Shown: positions 44,087 through 53,202, numbered from the stretch's first letter. The stretch: DNA of 64,000 bases from Leucobacter sp. PH1c (GCF_000633415.1 NZ_AYMV01000018.1:1-64000), one strand, 5' to 3'. Notes: generated by a model not told the origin, from the letters alone. Numbers and translations: made by a program.

Positions 44087-44120
44087 TCCACTATGGGGTG
44101 CGAAAAGTGGATCAAACTCG
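44078..44120. terminator. Hairpin overlapping the stop codon of the AbiEi-like gene
   Basis: Fifteen-base perfect arms, CGAGTTTGATCCACT (44078-44092) and its complement (44106-44120), enclose a 13-nt loop. The TGA stop (44084-44086) lies inside the left arm. An isolated copy of GAGTTTGATCC is at 42884-42894, upstream of the gene. Confidence 0.7.
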
Positions 44121-44244
44121 ACCGAACTTGGGGGCGGGGTGGGCAGAACGGGCGCGCGGGGCGGGGCGGGCGCGCGAGCGGCGCGCGAGCGCCCGGGCGC
44201 GCAAGCGCGGGCACAGGCACACGCGCGGGCCCAGGCGCACGCGC

Positions 44245-44303
44245 GGGACCGCGGGGCCCGCAGGGACCGCGGGGCCCGCAGGGACCGCGGGCCCCGCGGG
44301 CCC
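44245..44303. repeat. 18-nt GC-only tandem repeat in a low-complexity gap
   Basis: GGGACCGCGGGGCCCGCA repeats almost perfectly 2-3 times, ending in a degenerate copy. The preceding ~90 nt are also GC-rich low-complexity sequence made of GCGCG and GGGCG runs. The 228-nt gap before the polA stop holds no other feature. Confidence 0.75.
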
Positions 44304-44314
44304 ACCTGAGACCG

Positions 44315-46966
44315 CTAGTGCGCGGCCGCGTTCCAGTTCGCGCCGCGGCCCACCTGGACCTCGAGCGGCACGGAGAGCTCGGCGGCGCCCGCCATCTCCT
44401 CACGGACGATCGCCTCGAGGGCGTCCCACTCGCCGGCGGAAACCTCGAACATGAGCTCATCGTGGATCTGGAGCAGCATCCGCGAGGTCAGGCCGGCCTC
44501 GCGCATGCGCCGCTCCACACCGATCATGGCGAACTTGATGATGTCCGCTGCGGAGCCCTGGATCGGCGCGTTCAGCGCTGCGCGCTCCGCGTTCTCCCGG
44601 AGGATGCGGTTGGGGCTCGCCAGGTCCGGGAACGGGCGGCGGCGGCCGAAGATCGTCTCGGTGAAGGTGTCGCGCTTCGCCTGGTCGACGACCGAGCGGA
44701 GGTAGTCGCGAACACCGCCGAAGCGCTCGAAGTAGTCGGTCATGAGCTGCTTCGCCTCGGCGGCCGAGATGCCGAGCTGCTTCGACAGGCCGAATGCCGA
44801 CAGGCCGTAAGCGAGGCCGTACGACATCGCCTTCACCTTCGAGCGCATCTCGTTCGTCACTTCCTCGGGCGGCACGCCGAAGATGCGGGCGCCCACGAAG
44901 CGGTGCAGATCCTCCCCCGCGTTGAACGCCTCGATCAGCCCCTCGTCGCCCGAGAGGTGCGCCATGATCCGCATCTCGATCTGCGAGTAGTCGGCCGTCA
45001 TCAGGGTCTCGAAATCGCCCGAGTGGATGAAGCCCTCGCGAATGCGGCGCCCCTCCTCGGAGCGGACCGGGATGTTCTGCAGGTTCGGATCGGTCGACGC
45101 CAGACGCCCCGTGCTCGCGCCCGTCTGCACGAACGTCGTGTGGATGCGCCCATCGGGCTGCACCGCCTTGATGAGCGTCTCCACCATCTGGCGCAGCTTG
45201 TTCGCGTCGCGGTGCGCGAGCAGCGCACCGAGGAACGGGTGCGGGTTCTTCTGCTGCAGCTCGGCGAGCGCGGCCGCGTCCGTCGTGTAGCCGCTCTTCG
45301 TCTTGCGCGTCTTCGGCATGTCGAGCTCCTCGAAGAGCACCACCTGCAGCTGCTTCGGCGAGGACAGGTTGACCTCGTGGCCGATCGCGTCGAACGCCTC
45401 CTGCTCGAGCCCCGCAACGCGCGCCGTCAGCTCCGCGTGATGCGCTTCGAAGAGCGGAAGGTCGATCTCGACGCCGCGCTCCTCGAGGTCGGTGAGCACA
45501 GAGACGAGCGGCAGTTCGATGTCCGCGTAGATCTCGCCCGTGCGATCCGGGAAGCGCTCGAGCGCCGCGGCGTGCGCGCGCACGACGTACCAGGCGAGCG
45601 CGGCCGCGTCGGCGACGCTCCCCTCATCGGGAACGAGCTGGTTGGGGTCGCCCTCGGGCACCTGCTCGCCGAGGAAGCGGAAGACCGCCTCGGGGATGTT
45701 CTTCTCCGCGGTCGCGGGGCGGAGCAGCCAGGCGGCGATCAGCAGGTCGCCGGCGATGCCGCCGATGCGCACGCCCGCTTCGTCGGCAAGACGGAGCTGG
45801 TGCTTCGCATCGAAGAAGATCTTGGGCGCATCGCTCGCGAGCCACTCCTCGAACTGCGCGTAGTCGCGGCCGCCGGGCTGCCAGTGGAAGAGCACCGAGG
45901 ATTCCGCGGTGGCGAGGCCGACCGTCGTGCCGGCGTCGCTCGACTGGATCACCACGGCGGGGCACTCCGCCTTCGCCAGCCAGTCGCCCAGCTCCTCGTC
46001 GATCAGCAGCTTCGCGACGGGCTGCTCGGGCGCGAGCGGCGTCGCGCTCGTCGTGGCGCCGCCCGTGGGCACCTCGGCGCCGGCGAGCTTGCCCACCCGC
46101 TGCAGCAGCGTGCGGAACTCAAGCTTCGCGAAGACCTCCTGCACCGCGTGCATGTCGATCTCGCCGCGCTTCAGCTCATCGATCGTGACGTCGAGCTCGA
46201 CGTCACGCACCAGCCGGTTCAGCCGGCGGTTGCGCTCGGCCAGGTGCGCGTGCTCCCGCAGGCTCTCGCCCACCTTGCCGCCCACCTCGTCCTGGCGGCG
46301 GAGGATCTCCTCAAGCGAACCGAACTGGTTGATCCACTTCACGGCGGTCTTCTCGCCCACGCGCGGGATACCGGGGAGGTTGTCGCTCGTCTCGCCGACA
46401 AGCGCCGCGATCTCGGGGTACTGCTCCGGGCGCACGCCGTAGCGCTCCATCACCTTTTCCGCGTCGTACCGGGTGAGCTCGCTCACGCCCTGCTTCGACG
46501 GGTAGAGCAGCGTGATCCGATCGTCGACGAGCTGGATCGTGTCGCGGTCGCCGCTCACCACGAGCACTCGGTACCCGGCGTCCGCGCCGCGCGTCGCGAG
46601 GGTGGCGAGGATGTCGTCTGCCTCGTAGTTCTCCTTCTCGAGGGTGGTGATCCCCATCGCGTGCAGCGCCTCCTGCAGCAGCGGGATCTGCCCCTTGAAC
46701 TCGGGCGGGGTCTCGCCGCGCGTGCCCTTGTACTCGGGGTACTCCTCGGTGCGGAACGAGTGCCGCGAGATGTCGAACGCCACCGCGAGCGAGTCGGGTG
46801 TCTCGTTGCTGAGCAGGTTGATCAGCATGGCGATGAAGCCGTGCACGGCGTTGGTGTGCTGCCCGGTCTGGGTCTGGAAACTATCGACCGGGAGCGCGTA
46901 GAACGCTCGGAAGGCCAGCGAGTGGCCGTCGATGATCATGAGGGTAGGCTGAGGCGTATTCGACAC
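44315..46966 (-). CDS. polA: DNA polymerase I
   Basis: An 883-aa family A polymerase for repair and Okazaki fragment processing. The 5 prime nuclease domain (residues 1-300) has IIDGHSLAFRAFYA and DDILATLATRG. The central 3-5 exonuclease-like domain lacks the catalytic DxE residues, as usual in actinobacteria, so no proofreading is expected. The polymerase domain has TADYSQIEMRIMAHLSGD (motif A), the O-helix around RSKVKAMSYGLAYG, and LQIHDELMFEV (motif C). The GTG start at 46966 is supported by TAGGCT 6 nt upstream (leaderless). Confidence 0.96.
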   Translation of the reverse strand: MSNTPQPTLMIIDGHSLAFRAFYALPVDSFQTQTGQHTNAVHGFIAMLINLLSNETPDSLAVAFDISRHSFRTEEYPEYKGTRGETPPEFKGQIPLLQEALHAMGITTLEKENYEADDILATLATRGADAGYRVLVVSGDRDTIQLVDDRITLLYPSKQGVSELTRYDAEKVMERYGVRPEQYPEIAALVGETSDNLPGIPRVGEKTAVKWINQFGSLEEILRRQDEVGGKVGESLREHAHLAERNRRLNRLVRDVELDVTIDELKRGEIDMHAVQEVFAKLEFRTLLQRVGKLAGAEVPTGGATTSATPLAPEQPVAKLLIDEELGDWLAKAECPAVVIQSSDAGTTVGLATAESSVLFHWQPGGRDYAQFEEWLASDAPKIFFDAKHQLRLADEAGVRIGGIAGDLLIAAWLLRPATAEKNIPEAVFRFLGEQVPEGDPNQLVPDEGSVADAAALAWYVVRAHAAALERFPDRTGEIYADIELPLVSVLTDLEERGVEIDLPLFEAHHAELTARVAGLEQEAFDAIGHEVNLSSPKQLQVVLFEELDMPKTRKTKSGYTTDAAALAELQQKNPHPFLGALLAHRDANKLRQMVETLIKAVQPDGRIHTTFVQTGASTGRLASTDPNLQNIPVRSEEGRRIREGFIHSGDFETLMTADYSQIEMRIMAHLSGDEGLIEAFNAGEDLHRFVGARIFGVPPEEVTNEMRSKVKAMSYGLAYGLSAFGLSKQLGISAAEAKQLMTDYFERFGGVRDYLRSVVDQAKRDTFTETIFGRRRPFPDLASPNRILRENAERAALNAPIQGSAADIIKFAMIGVERRMREAGLTSRMLLQIHDELMFEVSAGEWDALEAIVREEMAGAAELSVPLEVQVGRGANWNAAAH

Positions 46967-47070
46967 ATGCCCAGCCTACAAGCCGCCACCGACATCCACA
47001 CGGGGGAATCGCGCGCGGGCGAGGCGTGGTCCCCGGCCGCGAGGCCCCCGAGAAAGGCATGCTCCGCACG

Positions 47071-47523
47071 ATGAACGCACAGGATCCGGCAGCGCTCCGC
47101 CCGAGCGACGTCCACCCCGACGACGCCCTCGAGTACATCCGCAGCCGCGGCGTGGGCGCGCTCGCTGACCGGATGGGGATCGAGTTCGTCGAGTTCTCCG
47201 CCGAGCGGGCCGTCGCCACGATGCCGGTCGAAGGGAACACGCAGCCGATCATGCTCATGCACGGCGGCGCGTACGTCGTGCTCGGCGAGACGCTCGGGTC
47301 CATGCACGCGAACCTCGTCGCGCCCGAGGGCACCGTCGCCGTCGGCGTCGACATCAACGCGACGCACACGGGCTCCGCGCGCTCCGGCCGCGTCACCGGC
47401 ACGTGCGTGCCGATCAAGCTGGGCCGCTCGATCGCGGTGCACGAGATCGCGATCGACAACGAGGACGGCGAGCGCTGCTCGACTGTGCGGATCACGAACT
47501 TCTACAAGCGCGTCGCGCAGTAG
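47071..47523 (+). CDS. Hotdog-fold thioesterase (PaaI/MenI-like)
   Basis: A 150-aa single hotdog domain acyl-CoA thioesterase. VEGNTQPIMLMHGGAYVVLGETLGS contains the catalytic HGG and Glu typical of PaaI/YbgC-II and of DHNA-CoA thioesterases in menaquinone synthesis. VGVDINATHTGSARSGRVTGTC is the second conserved strand pair. A 4-residue longer start at 47059 is possible. It is divergent from polA. Confidence 0.85.
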   Translation: MNAQDPAALRPSDVHPDDALEYIRSRGVGALADRMGIEFVEFSAERAVATMPVEGNTQPIMLMHGGAYVVLGETLGSMHANLVAPEGTVAVGVDINATHTGSARSGRVTGTCVPIKLGRSIAVHEIAIDNEDGERCSTVRITNFYKRVAQ

Positions 47524-47540
47524 CGCGCCTCGTTCCCCCA

Positions 47541-47588
47541 GACGCCAGAGCGCCCCGGGTCCGCGAGGATCCGGGGCGCTCTGGCGTC
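47541..47588. terminator. Bidirectional terminator hairpin
   Basis: Eighteen-bp perfect stem (47541-47558 with 47571-47588) and a 12-nt loop, between the convergent thioesterase and response regulator genes. Confidence 0.82.
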
Positions 47589-47603
47589 AGGCGAGTCGGA
47601 AAA

Positions 47604-48212
47604 CTAGTCCTTCTTCGGCCCGAGCTGGTCGATGATCGTCTTCGCGACGTCCTGCATCGTGAGACGGCGATCCATCGAGGCCTTCTGGATCCAGCGGAAC
47701 GCCTCGGGCTCGCTCAGGCCCATCTTGTCGTTCAGGATGCCCTTGGCGCGGTCGACGAGCTTGCGCGTCTCGAAACGCTCGGCAAGATCCGCCACCTCGT
47801 TCTCGAGGGTGACGATCTGCTGGAAGCGCGAGAGAGCGATCTCGATCGCGGGGAGCAGGTCTGCGGGGGTAAAGGGCTTCACGACATAGGCGAGCGCGCC
47901 AGCCTCGCTCGCGCGCTCGACGAGCTCGCGCTGGCTGAACGCCGTGAGCAGCACGACGGGGGCCAGGTGCGTCTTGTTGATGCGCTCCGCGGCGGAGATG
48001 CCGTCGAGCTGGGGCATCTTCACGTCCATGACCACGAGGTCGGGGCGGAGCTCCTCAACCAGCTTCACAGCGGTCTCGCCATCGCCGGCCTCGCCGACCA
48101 CATCAAATCCGTTGTCGCGCAGCGTCTCGACGATGTCGAGGCGGATCAGGGACTCATCCTCCGCGACGACGACGCGGCGCGGGGTGTTCGGGGTAGTGCT
48201 CTGGTCATTCAC
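47604..48212 (-). CDS. ANTAR-domain response regulator (PdtaR type)
   Basis: A 202-aa regulator. The receiver domain (residues 12-128) has the acidic pair in AEDES, phospho-acceptor Asp63 in VVMDVKMP, and Lys in YVVKPF. The C-terminal ANTAR RNA-binding helices (about 140-195) carry RKLVDRAKGILNDKMGLSEPEAFRWIQKASMD. Such proteins bind tandem hairpins in mRNA leaders and antiterminate on phosphorylation by a PdtaS-like kinase, which is not encoded here. The GTG start has TAAGCT 6 nt upstream, so the transcript is likely leaderless. Confidence 0.93.
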   Translation of the reverse strand: MNDQSTTPNTPRRVVVAEDESLIRLDIVETLRDNGFDVVGEAGDGETAVKLVEELRPDLVVMDVKMPQLDGISAAERINKTHLAPVVLLTAFSQRELVERASEAGALAYVVKPFTPADLLPAIEIALSRFQQIVTLENEVADLAERFETRKLVDRAKGILNDKMGLSEPEAFRWIQKASMDRRLTMQDVAKTIIDQLGPKKD

Positions 48213-48393
48213 CCTCCCAGCTTACGTCATCCGGCGACACGATTCCCTGAACCGGCACTGTGTTCCTCCGCCCCGCGCGCGCCGGATCCCGCTGGCGAAG
48301 CGCCCGGGCACCCGCAGCGCACGTCTGCGCGCGCGGCTGCGCTAGGGTGGTTCTGTTGTTCCACCGCTCCTCCGGGATGCGGCGATCCACTCA

Positions 48394-48475
48394 GCCGGAT
48401 TGGCGGAATTGGCAGACGCGGCGCACTCAAAATGCGTTGTCGAAAGACGTGCGGGTTCGAGTCCCGCATCCGGCA
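48394..48475 (+). tRNA. tRNA-Leu(CAA)
   Basis: Class II tRNA with acceptor GCCGGAT/ATCCGGC. The anticodon stem GCGCA/TGCGT holds loop CTCAAAA, giving anticodon CAA for UUG codons. A long variable arm is present and discriminator A is at 48475. The CCA tail is encoded at 48476-48478, unlike the other two tRNAs in this window. Confidence 0.95.
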
Positions 48476-48602
48476 CCAGAATCATCCCGGGCGGGCGCCT
48501 GAACACGCGTCAGCGCCCCAGCCCCCGAGCGCCTGGCAGCACCCGAGCACGTACTCGCCCGAGCCCCAAGGCCCCGAGCCCCAAGGCCCCGGGTCCCGGG
48601 CG

Positions 48603-49319
48603 CTAGCCGAGCAGCGTGCGAATGCGCTCCACCGAGATCAGCCCCTCGAGCACGGGCCCGGCCACCACCAGGTAGATGAGCGCCAGGAAGACCGCGTAGC
48701 TCAGCGTGAAGCCCGCGCAGGCGGCGATGTTCTCGCGCTTCCCGAAGTGCTCGCCGAACTTCCTGAGGAACGAGATCGGGTGGCGCAGGTCCCAGCTGTT
48801 GAAGCGCGGGTACCGGCCGAGGTACATGCCGAAGCCGAGGAGAAGCATCACCACGCCCACGGCCGTGAGCGGCAGCGGGCTGAGGAGCGCTGAGGCCCGA
48901 TCGCCGTACAGGGTGAGGGCCACGCCGAGGTGCACGATGAAGACGTTGAGCACGGTGTTCACCACACCGGACATCGCGAGCGTGATCACGAGGATGATGT
49001 CGTACCAGAGCGGCACCTCATCGTCCTCGCTCCGATGCGACTGGTTCAGCTCGGTGATGAGGTAGCTCGCGTTCGGCAGGAGCAGGAGCCAGACGAGGCC
49101 CGTGACGCCGAGCACCACAAAGCCCGAGATGGGCGACACGACCGTGAGCGTGAGGCCGACGAGACCGCCGACGCCCAGCACGAGAACGGGCAGGATCGAG
49201 AGCCAGATGTTCCAGAGCATCGGCCGGTACAACCGGGTGCGGTAGACCGCCGCGCGGAGGAGCACGAGCAGCAGCGCGTACGCGTTGAGCGCGACCGCGC
49301 CGAGGATCAGGAAGAACAT
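48603..49319 (-). CDS. DUF1361 membrane protein
   Basis: A 238-aa integral membrane protein with seven to eight helices. LLLLPNASYLITELNQ and VPLWYDIILVITLAMSGVVNTVLN are the DUF1361 signature loops. The GRYPRFNSWDL segment near residue 165 is also conserved. Function is unknown. The start at 49319 begins directly with the first helix. Confidence 0.82.
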   Translation of the reverse strand: MFFLILGAVALNAYALLLVLLRAAVYRTRLYRPMLWNIWLSILPVLVLGVGGLVGLTLTVVSPISGFVVLGVTGLVWLLLLPNASYLITELNQSHRSEDDEVPLWYDIILVITLAMSGVVNTVLNVFIVHLGVALTLYGDRASALLSPLPLTAVGVVMLLLGFGMYLGRYPRFNSWDLRHPISFLRKFGEHFGKRENIAACAGFTLSYAVFLALIYLVVAGPVLEGLISVERIRTLLG

Positions 49320-49332
49320 GCCGCAGCGCGCG

Positions 49333-49446
49333 CTAGGAGTCGCGCTCCTCGCGCTTCCGCTGGGCGTTGCGCCACAGGGTGACGCCAACCACAACTCCGG
49401 CGCCAACGAACACGGCCCAGGAGATCACCGCTCCGAGAATCATCAC
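49333..49446 (-). CDS. Small single-helix membrane protein, 37 aa
   Basis: A short frame whose product is one hydrophobic helix (ILGAVISWAVFVGAGVVVG) followed by a basic tail (WRNAQRKREERDS). GTG at 49446 is preceded by TACGGT with a 6-nt gap, the local leaderless pattern; ATG at 49443 is the next codon. It lies just upstream of the DUF1361 gene and may be cotranscribed with it. Confidence 0.6.
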   Translation of the reverse strand: MMILGAVISWAVFVGAGVVVGVTLWRNAQRKREERDS

Positions 49447-49532
49447 GGAACCACCGTAGCAGCGGAGCGGTGCCCCGCGCGCGGACGCTCAGTTCCCGGC
49501 ACGCACGCGCTCAATGCCCGGCACGCGGGCGC

Positions 49533-49748
49533 TCAGTTCCCGGCGTCGCCGTTCCCCTCGGCGTCGCCGCTGCCCGGGGCACCGCCGATGAAGCCGACGA
49601 TCGCGCCGATCGCGAGCCCCACGCCGATGCCCATGCCGACCCAGCCCATCGCGATCCCCGCGACGAGGCCGAGCCCGCCGCCGATCACGAGCCCGCCGGT
49701 CATCCACGCGATGGAGGCGGCACGGGACGGGGTACGGTTCTCGCTCAT
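49533..49748 (-). CDS. Glycine-zipper small membrane protein
   Basis: A 71-aa protein with two glycine-rich hydrophobic segments (GGLVIGGGLGLVAGIAMG and GIGVGLAIGAIVGFIGG), a glycine-zipper hairpin, and an acidic Gly/Asp/Asn tail. Function is unknown. TACCCT 6 nt before the ATG supports the start and a leaderless mRNA. Confidence 0.72.
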   Translation of the reverse strand: MSENRTPSRAASIAWMTGGLVIGGGLGLVAGIAMGWVGMGIGVGLAIGAIVGFIGGAPGSGDAEGNGDAGN

Positions 49749-49797
49749 GCTTCGAGGGTACGCCCGCTGCGGCTCGATGCCGAATCGCCGAGCCGGG

Positions 49798-50592
49798 TCA
49801 GCCCGCCGCGACGGGAGTGTTCGCCAGGCGGAGCGCGGAGAGCGCCGCGTCGGCGAAGGGGTGCTGGGGCTGTCCGAACTCAGCCACCCACACGTCGCCG
49901 GAGAAGAGGTACCCCTGGGTGACGCTCGAGATCCCGCCCGATACGGTGAGCGTGTACGCCGTGACCTCGTCGCCCGTCTCCTTCGCGAAGTCCGAGGCAT
50001 CGAGCGCCGCGCGGAACTCGTCGCGCGCGGCGGGATTGAGCACCGCGACGATGAGTACGGTGAGCGAGCCACTGTTGGGCACGCCCCACGCGCAGGCGCT
50101 GCTCGTGGTCGCGCCGTCGAGCGCGGCGACCGCAGCCGGGCCCATCACCCCGTCGCGCATGACGCCGCGAAGGCGGGTGGCGGTTTCGGCGTCGAGCAGT
50201 TCGTACCCGGGCCCGCCCAGCTCGGTCACGTGCTCGCCGCTCACCAGCTCGCCGCACGCCGGCACGGTCACGGGGGCCGTGAGCGCAGGCCGCGGCGGCG
50301 CCGTCTCCTCGGGGCTCGGCTCGGGCGACGGCTGCGGAGCGGTCGTGGGAGCGGGCGCTTCGGTGCTCGGAGCCGGCTGCTCCCCCGGCTCGGGCGCGCA
50401 GGCGGCGAGGCCCAGCACGCCGAGCGCCGCGAGCGCGGCAGTCGCGGCGCGAAGACCGGTGCGGCGCCAGGTCGGCCGCGGCCCGAGCGCGCGAGCGCCC
50501 GCGCGGGTCACGGTGATCGGCACTGCACTCCCCTGCCGGGTTCCGGATGCTCGGAGGCGCTCGGCGCCGGCCGTCGTCTGCTCGCTCGTCAT
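49798..50592 (-). CDS. Putative lipoprotein with Pro/Thr-rich linker
   Basis: A 264-aa product. A long n-region precedes the hydrophobic stretch and lipobox GLAAC. A Pro/Thr/Glu-rich linker of ~40 residues follows, then a compact domain (about 110-264) with two cysteines in VPACGELV and SSACAWGV. I recognise no family. TATGCT 7 nt before ATG 50592 supports this start. GTG 50523, with AGGGGAG just upstream, would give a shorter, more typical signal peptide and cannot be excluded. Confidence 0.68.
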   Translation of the reverse strand: MTSEQTTAGAERLRASGTRQGSAVPITVTRAGARALGPRPTWRRTGLRAATAALAALGVLGLAACAPEPGEQPAPSTEAPAPTTAPQPSPEPSPEETAPPRPALTAPVTVPACGELVSGEHVTELGGPGYELLDAETATRLRGVMRDGVMGPAAVAALDGATTSSACAWGVPNSGSLTVLIVAVLNPAARDEFRAALDASDFAKETGDEVTAYTLTVSGGISSVTQGYLFSGDVWVAEFGQPQHPFADAALSALRLANTPVAAG

Positions 50593-50607
50593 GCCGCCCA
50601 GCATAGC

Positions 50608-50649
50608 GAGAGCCCGCGACACCGGAAATCTCCGGTGTCGCGGGCTCTC
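50608..50649 (-). terminator. Terminator hairpin after pyk
   Basis: Nineteen-bp perfect stem (50608-50626 with 50631-50649) with a 4-nt loop, 35 nt after the pyk stop. There is no U-tract. It marks the end of the his-trp-lgt-pyk cluster. Confidence 0.8.
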
Positions 50650-50683
50650 CCGCTCCGCCTCGCGGCGGCAGCGCGCGACTCCG

Positions 50684-52153
50684 CTAGGCCTCGCGGCGGC
50701 CGAGCGTGTGCTTCCGCGGTCCGGCCTCAGGCAGCTTGCCCGTGGTCTCGCCCATGCGGTGAATGCGCAGCGTGTTGGTCGTGCCGACGATCCCAGGAGG
50801 GGACCCGGCGATGATCACGACCTTATCGCCGATCTCCGCGCGGGAGTGCTCGAGCAGCAGCTCGTCCGCCTGGGTGAACATCTCGTCGGTGCTGTCGACC
50901 CGGGGCACCTCGTAGCTGCGCGCACCCCAGGTGAGCTCCATGCGTCGGCGCGTGTTCGGGTCGGGGGTGAACCCGATGATCGGGATCGGCTTCCGCAGCC
51001 GCGACATCCGGCGCACGGTGTCGCCGGACTCCGTGAACACGCAGATGTAGCGCGCACCGATGAAGTCGGCGACCTCGGAAGCGGCAAGGGTGAGCGCGCC
51101 GCCCTGGCTCCGCGGCTCGGCGCCGAGCGGCTCGATCCGGTCGAGCGCGTGATCCTCCGTGGCCTCGATGATGCGCGCCATGGTCGCGACGGCCTCGACC
51201 GGGTACGCGCCGACGCTCGTCTCGCCCGAGAGCATCACGGCGTCGGCGCCGTCGAGGACGGCGTTCGCGCAGTCGGAGGCTTCGGCACGCGTGGGGCGCG
51301 GGTTCTCGATCATCGATTCGAGCACCTGCGTGGCAACGATGACGGGCTTCGCGTTGCGGCGCGCGAGCGCGATCGCCTCGGTCTGCACGAGGGGCACCTG
51401 CTCCAGCGGCAGCTCGACGCCGAGGTCGCCGCGGGCGACCATGATGCCGTCGAACGCCGCGACGATCTCCTCGAGGTGCTCGACGGCCTGCGGCTTCTCG
51501 ATCTTCGCGATGACGGGGAGGCGCACGCCCTCCTCGTCCATGATCTCGTGCACGCGGGTGATGTCGGCGGCGTCGCGCACGAAGGAGAGGGCGATGTAGT
51601 CGGCGCCGAGGGCGATCGCCCAGCGCAGATCCTGCTCATCCTTCTCCGAGAGCGCGGGCACGTTCACCGCGACGCCGGGCAGGTTGATGCCCTTGTTGTT
51701 CGAGACAGCGCCCGGGATCTCGACGGTGGTGTACACCGTGTCCTCGGTCACCCGAACGGCGCGGAGGCCGACCTTGCCGTCGTCCACGAGCAGCGGATCG
51801 CCGACCTTGACGTCGCCGGGGAGCCCGCCGTGCGTGGTGCTCGAGATCGTGCGGTCGCCCACAATGTCGCGCGTCGTGATGGCGAACTCGTCGCCCACCT
51901 CGAGCTCGTAGGGGCCCCCCTCGAACTTACCGAGCCGGATCTTCGGCCCCTGCAGATCGGCGAGCACCGCGATCGGGCGTCCGACCTCGATCTCCGCGCG
52001 CCGGATGTTGCGGTAGATCCCCTCGTGCACGTTGTAGGTGCCGTGGGACATGTTCAGGCGGGCGACGTTCACGCCCGCACGGATCAGCTCCAGGGTGTGG
52101 TCGTAGCTGGAGACCGCGGGCCCCCAGGTGGCAACGATCTTTGCGTGACGCAT
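50684..52153 (-). CDS. pyk: Pyruvate kinase
   Basis: A 489-aa glycolytic enzyme making pyruvate and ATP from phosphoenolpyruvate and ADP. The barrel motifs are present: RLNMSHGTYNVHE, ADLQGPKIRLG, IAKIEKPQAVEH with the catalytic Lys, MVARGDLGVELP, and NAVLDGADAVMLSGETSVGAYP. A B-domain (about 70-170) and a C-domain with the GFTPDP effector region are complete. The first strand reads KIVATWGPAVSS, with Trp where Leu is usual. AAGGAGAG precedes the ATG. Confidence 0.96.
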   Translation of the reverse strand: MRHAKIVATWGPAVSSYDHTLELIRAGVNVARLNMSHGTYNVHEGIYRNIRRAEIEVGRPIAVLADLQGPKIRLGKFEGGPYELEVGDEFAITTRDIVGDRTISSTTHGGLPGDVKVGDPLLVDDGKVGLRAVRVTEDTVYTTVEIPGAVSNNKGINLPGVAVNVPALSEKDEQDLRWAIALGADYIALSFVRDAADITRVHEIMDEEGVRLPVIAKIEKPQAVEHLEEIVAAFDGIMVARGDLGVELPLEQVPLVQTEAIALARRNAKPVIVATQVLESMIENPRPTRAEASDCANAVLDGADAVMLSGETSVGAYPVEAVATMARIIEATEDHALDRIEPLGAEPRSQGGALTLAASEVADFIGARYICVFTESGDTVRRMSRLRKPIPIIGFTPDPNTRRRMELTWGARSYEVPRVDSTDEMFTQADELLLEHSRAEIGDKVVIIAGSPPGIVGTTNTLRIHRMGETTGKLPEAGPRKHTLGRREA

Positions 52154-52166
52154 CTGCTCTCCTTGC

Positions 52167-53120
52167 TTAGCGGGGTGACGTCGCGGGGGCGGCGGCGGGC
52201 GCCGGTGCGTCCCCGTGATCGATCACGTGGAAGAACTGCTCGGGATCCGCCGTGTCGCGCAGCACCGAGTCGAGCGGGTTGCTGCGACCGGGCAGGTAGA
52301 CGGAGGTCTCGATGCCGACGTGGCGGCGGCGCTGGACGATGATCACGATCAGGCCGACCACGATCGCGAGGAGTGCGGCGAGCACGTTCGTGCGGATACC
52401 CAGGAAGAGGAGGCTCGGATCGACGCGGAGCGACTCCGTGAAGGCGCGGCCGATGCCGTACCAGACGAGGTACATGCCGAAGAAGATGCCCCAGCGCGGG
52501 CGCCACTTGCGCTCGATCGCGAGCAGCACGATGATCCCGAGAATGTTCCACAGCGCCTCGTAGAGGAAGGTGGGGTGGAACAGCGTGCCCTCGGGCAGGC
52601 CGATGGGGAACGCCGGGTTCGACGCCTCGATCTCGAGCCCCCAGGGCAGCGTCGTCGGGCCGCCGAAGAGCTCGTGGTTGAACCAGTTGCCGAGGCGACC
52701 GACGGCCTGCGCGAGGAGCAGACCGGGCACGAGCGCGTCCGCGAAGGAGGCGAAGCGGATGCCCGTGATGCGCGAGGCGATGAGCACGCCGATGCCGCCG
52801 CCGAGCAGGGCGCCGAAGATCGCGATGCCGCCGTTCCAGAAGGCGAAGATCTCGAGCGGGTTCTTCCCCGCGCCGAAGTAGTCTCCCCAGTGGGTGACGA
52901 CGTGGTACAGGCGCGCCCCGATGATGCCGAGCACGAGCGACCACACGAGGAAGTCGAGCGTCGCGCCCTTCTCTCCCCCGCGTCGGCTCAGACGGCGAGC
53001 CGTCCAGATCCCCGCGAGGATGATCCCCACGATGATGCAGAGCGCGTAGAAGTAGATCCGCAGGGGGCCGATCTGCAGGAACTGCAGGTCGGGGCTCGGG
53101 ATGCTCATTGGGAGAATCAT
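52167..53120 (-). CDS. lgt: Prolipoprotein diacylglyceryl transferase
   Basis: A 317-aa polytopic membrane enzyme that transfers diacylglycerol to the lipobox cysteine of prelipoproteins. The Lgt signature AVGRLGNWFNHELFG lies near residue 150. The IGARLYHVVTHWGDY segment with its His, and FHPTFLYEALWN, are conserved. It has a C-terminal cytosolic tail rich in Ala/Pro. The GAGGAG near ATG 53120 is close; ATG 53108 is an alternative. It lies between trpA and pyk, the usual actinobacterial place. Confidence 0.95.
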   Translation of the reverse strand: MILPMSIPSPDLQFLQIGPLRIYFYALCIIVGIILAGIWTARRLSRRGGEKGATLDFLVWSLVLGIIGARLYHVVTHWGDYFGAGKNPLEIFAFWNGGIAIFGALLGGGIGVLIASRITGIRFASFADALVPGLLLAQAVGRLGNWFNHELFGGPTTLPWGLEIEASNPAFPIGLPEGTLFHPTFLYEALWNILGIIVLLAIERKWRPRWGIFFGMYLVWYGIGRAFTESLRVDPSLLFLGIRTNVLAALLAIVVGLIVIIVQRRRHVGIETSVYLPGRSNPLDSVLRDTADPEQFFHVIDHGDAPAPAAAPATSPR

Positions 53121-53202
53121 TCACTCCTCTTTCGCCCGCGGCTAGGCCGCCGGAAGCTGCTGGTGGTGCTGCCCCGGATCGGAGCAGCGGTCGAAAATCA
53201 TC

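Noticed and set aside
48540-48600. Short CCCCGAGCCCCAAGG repeats after tRNA-Leu
   Set aside because: Only two imperfect units; likely simple GC-rich sequence.
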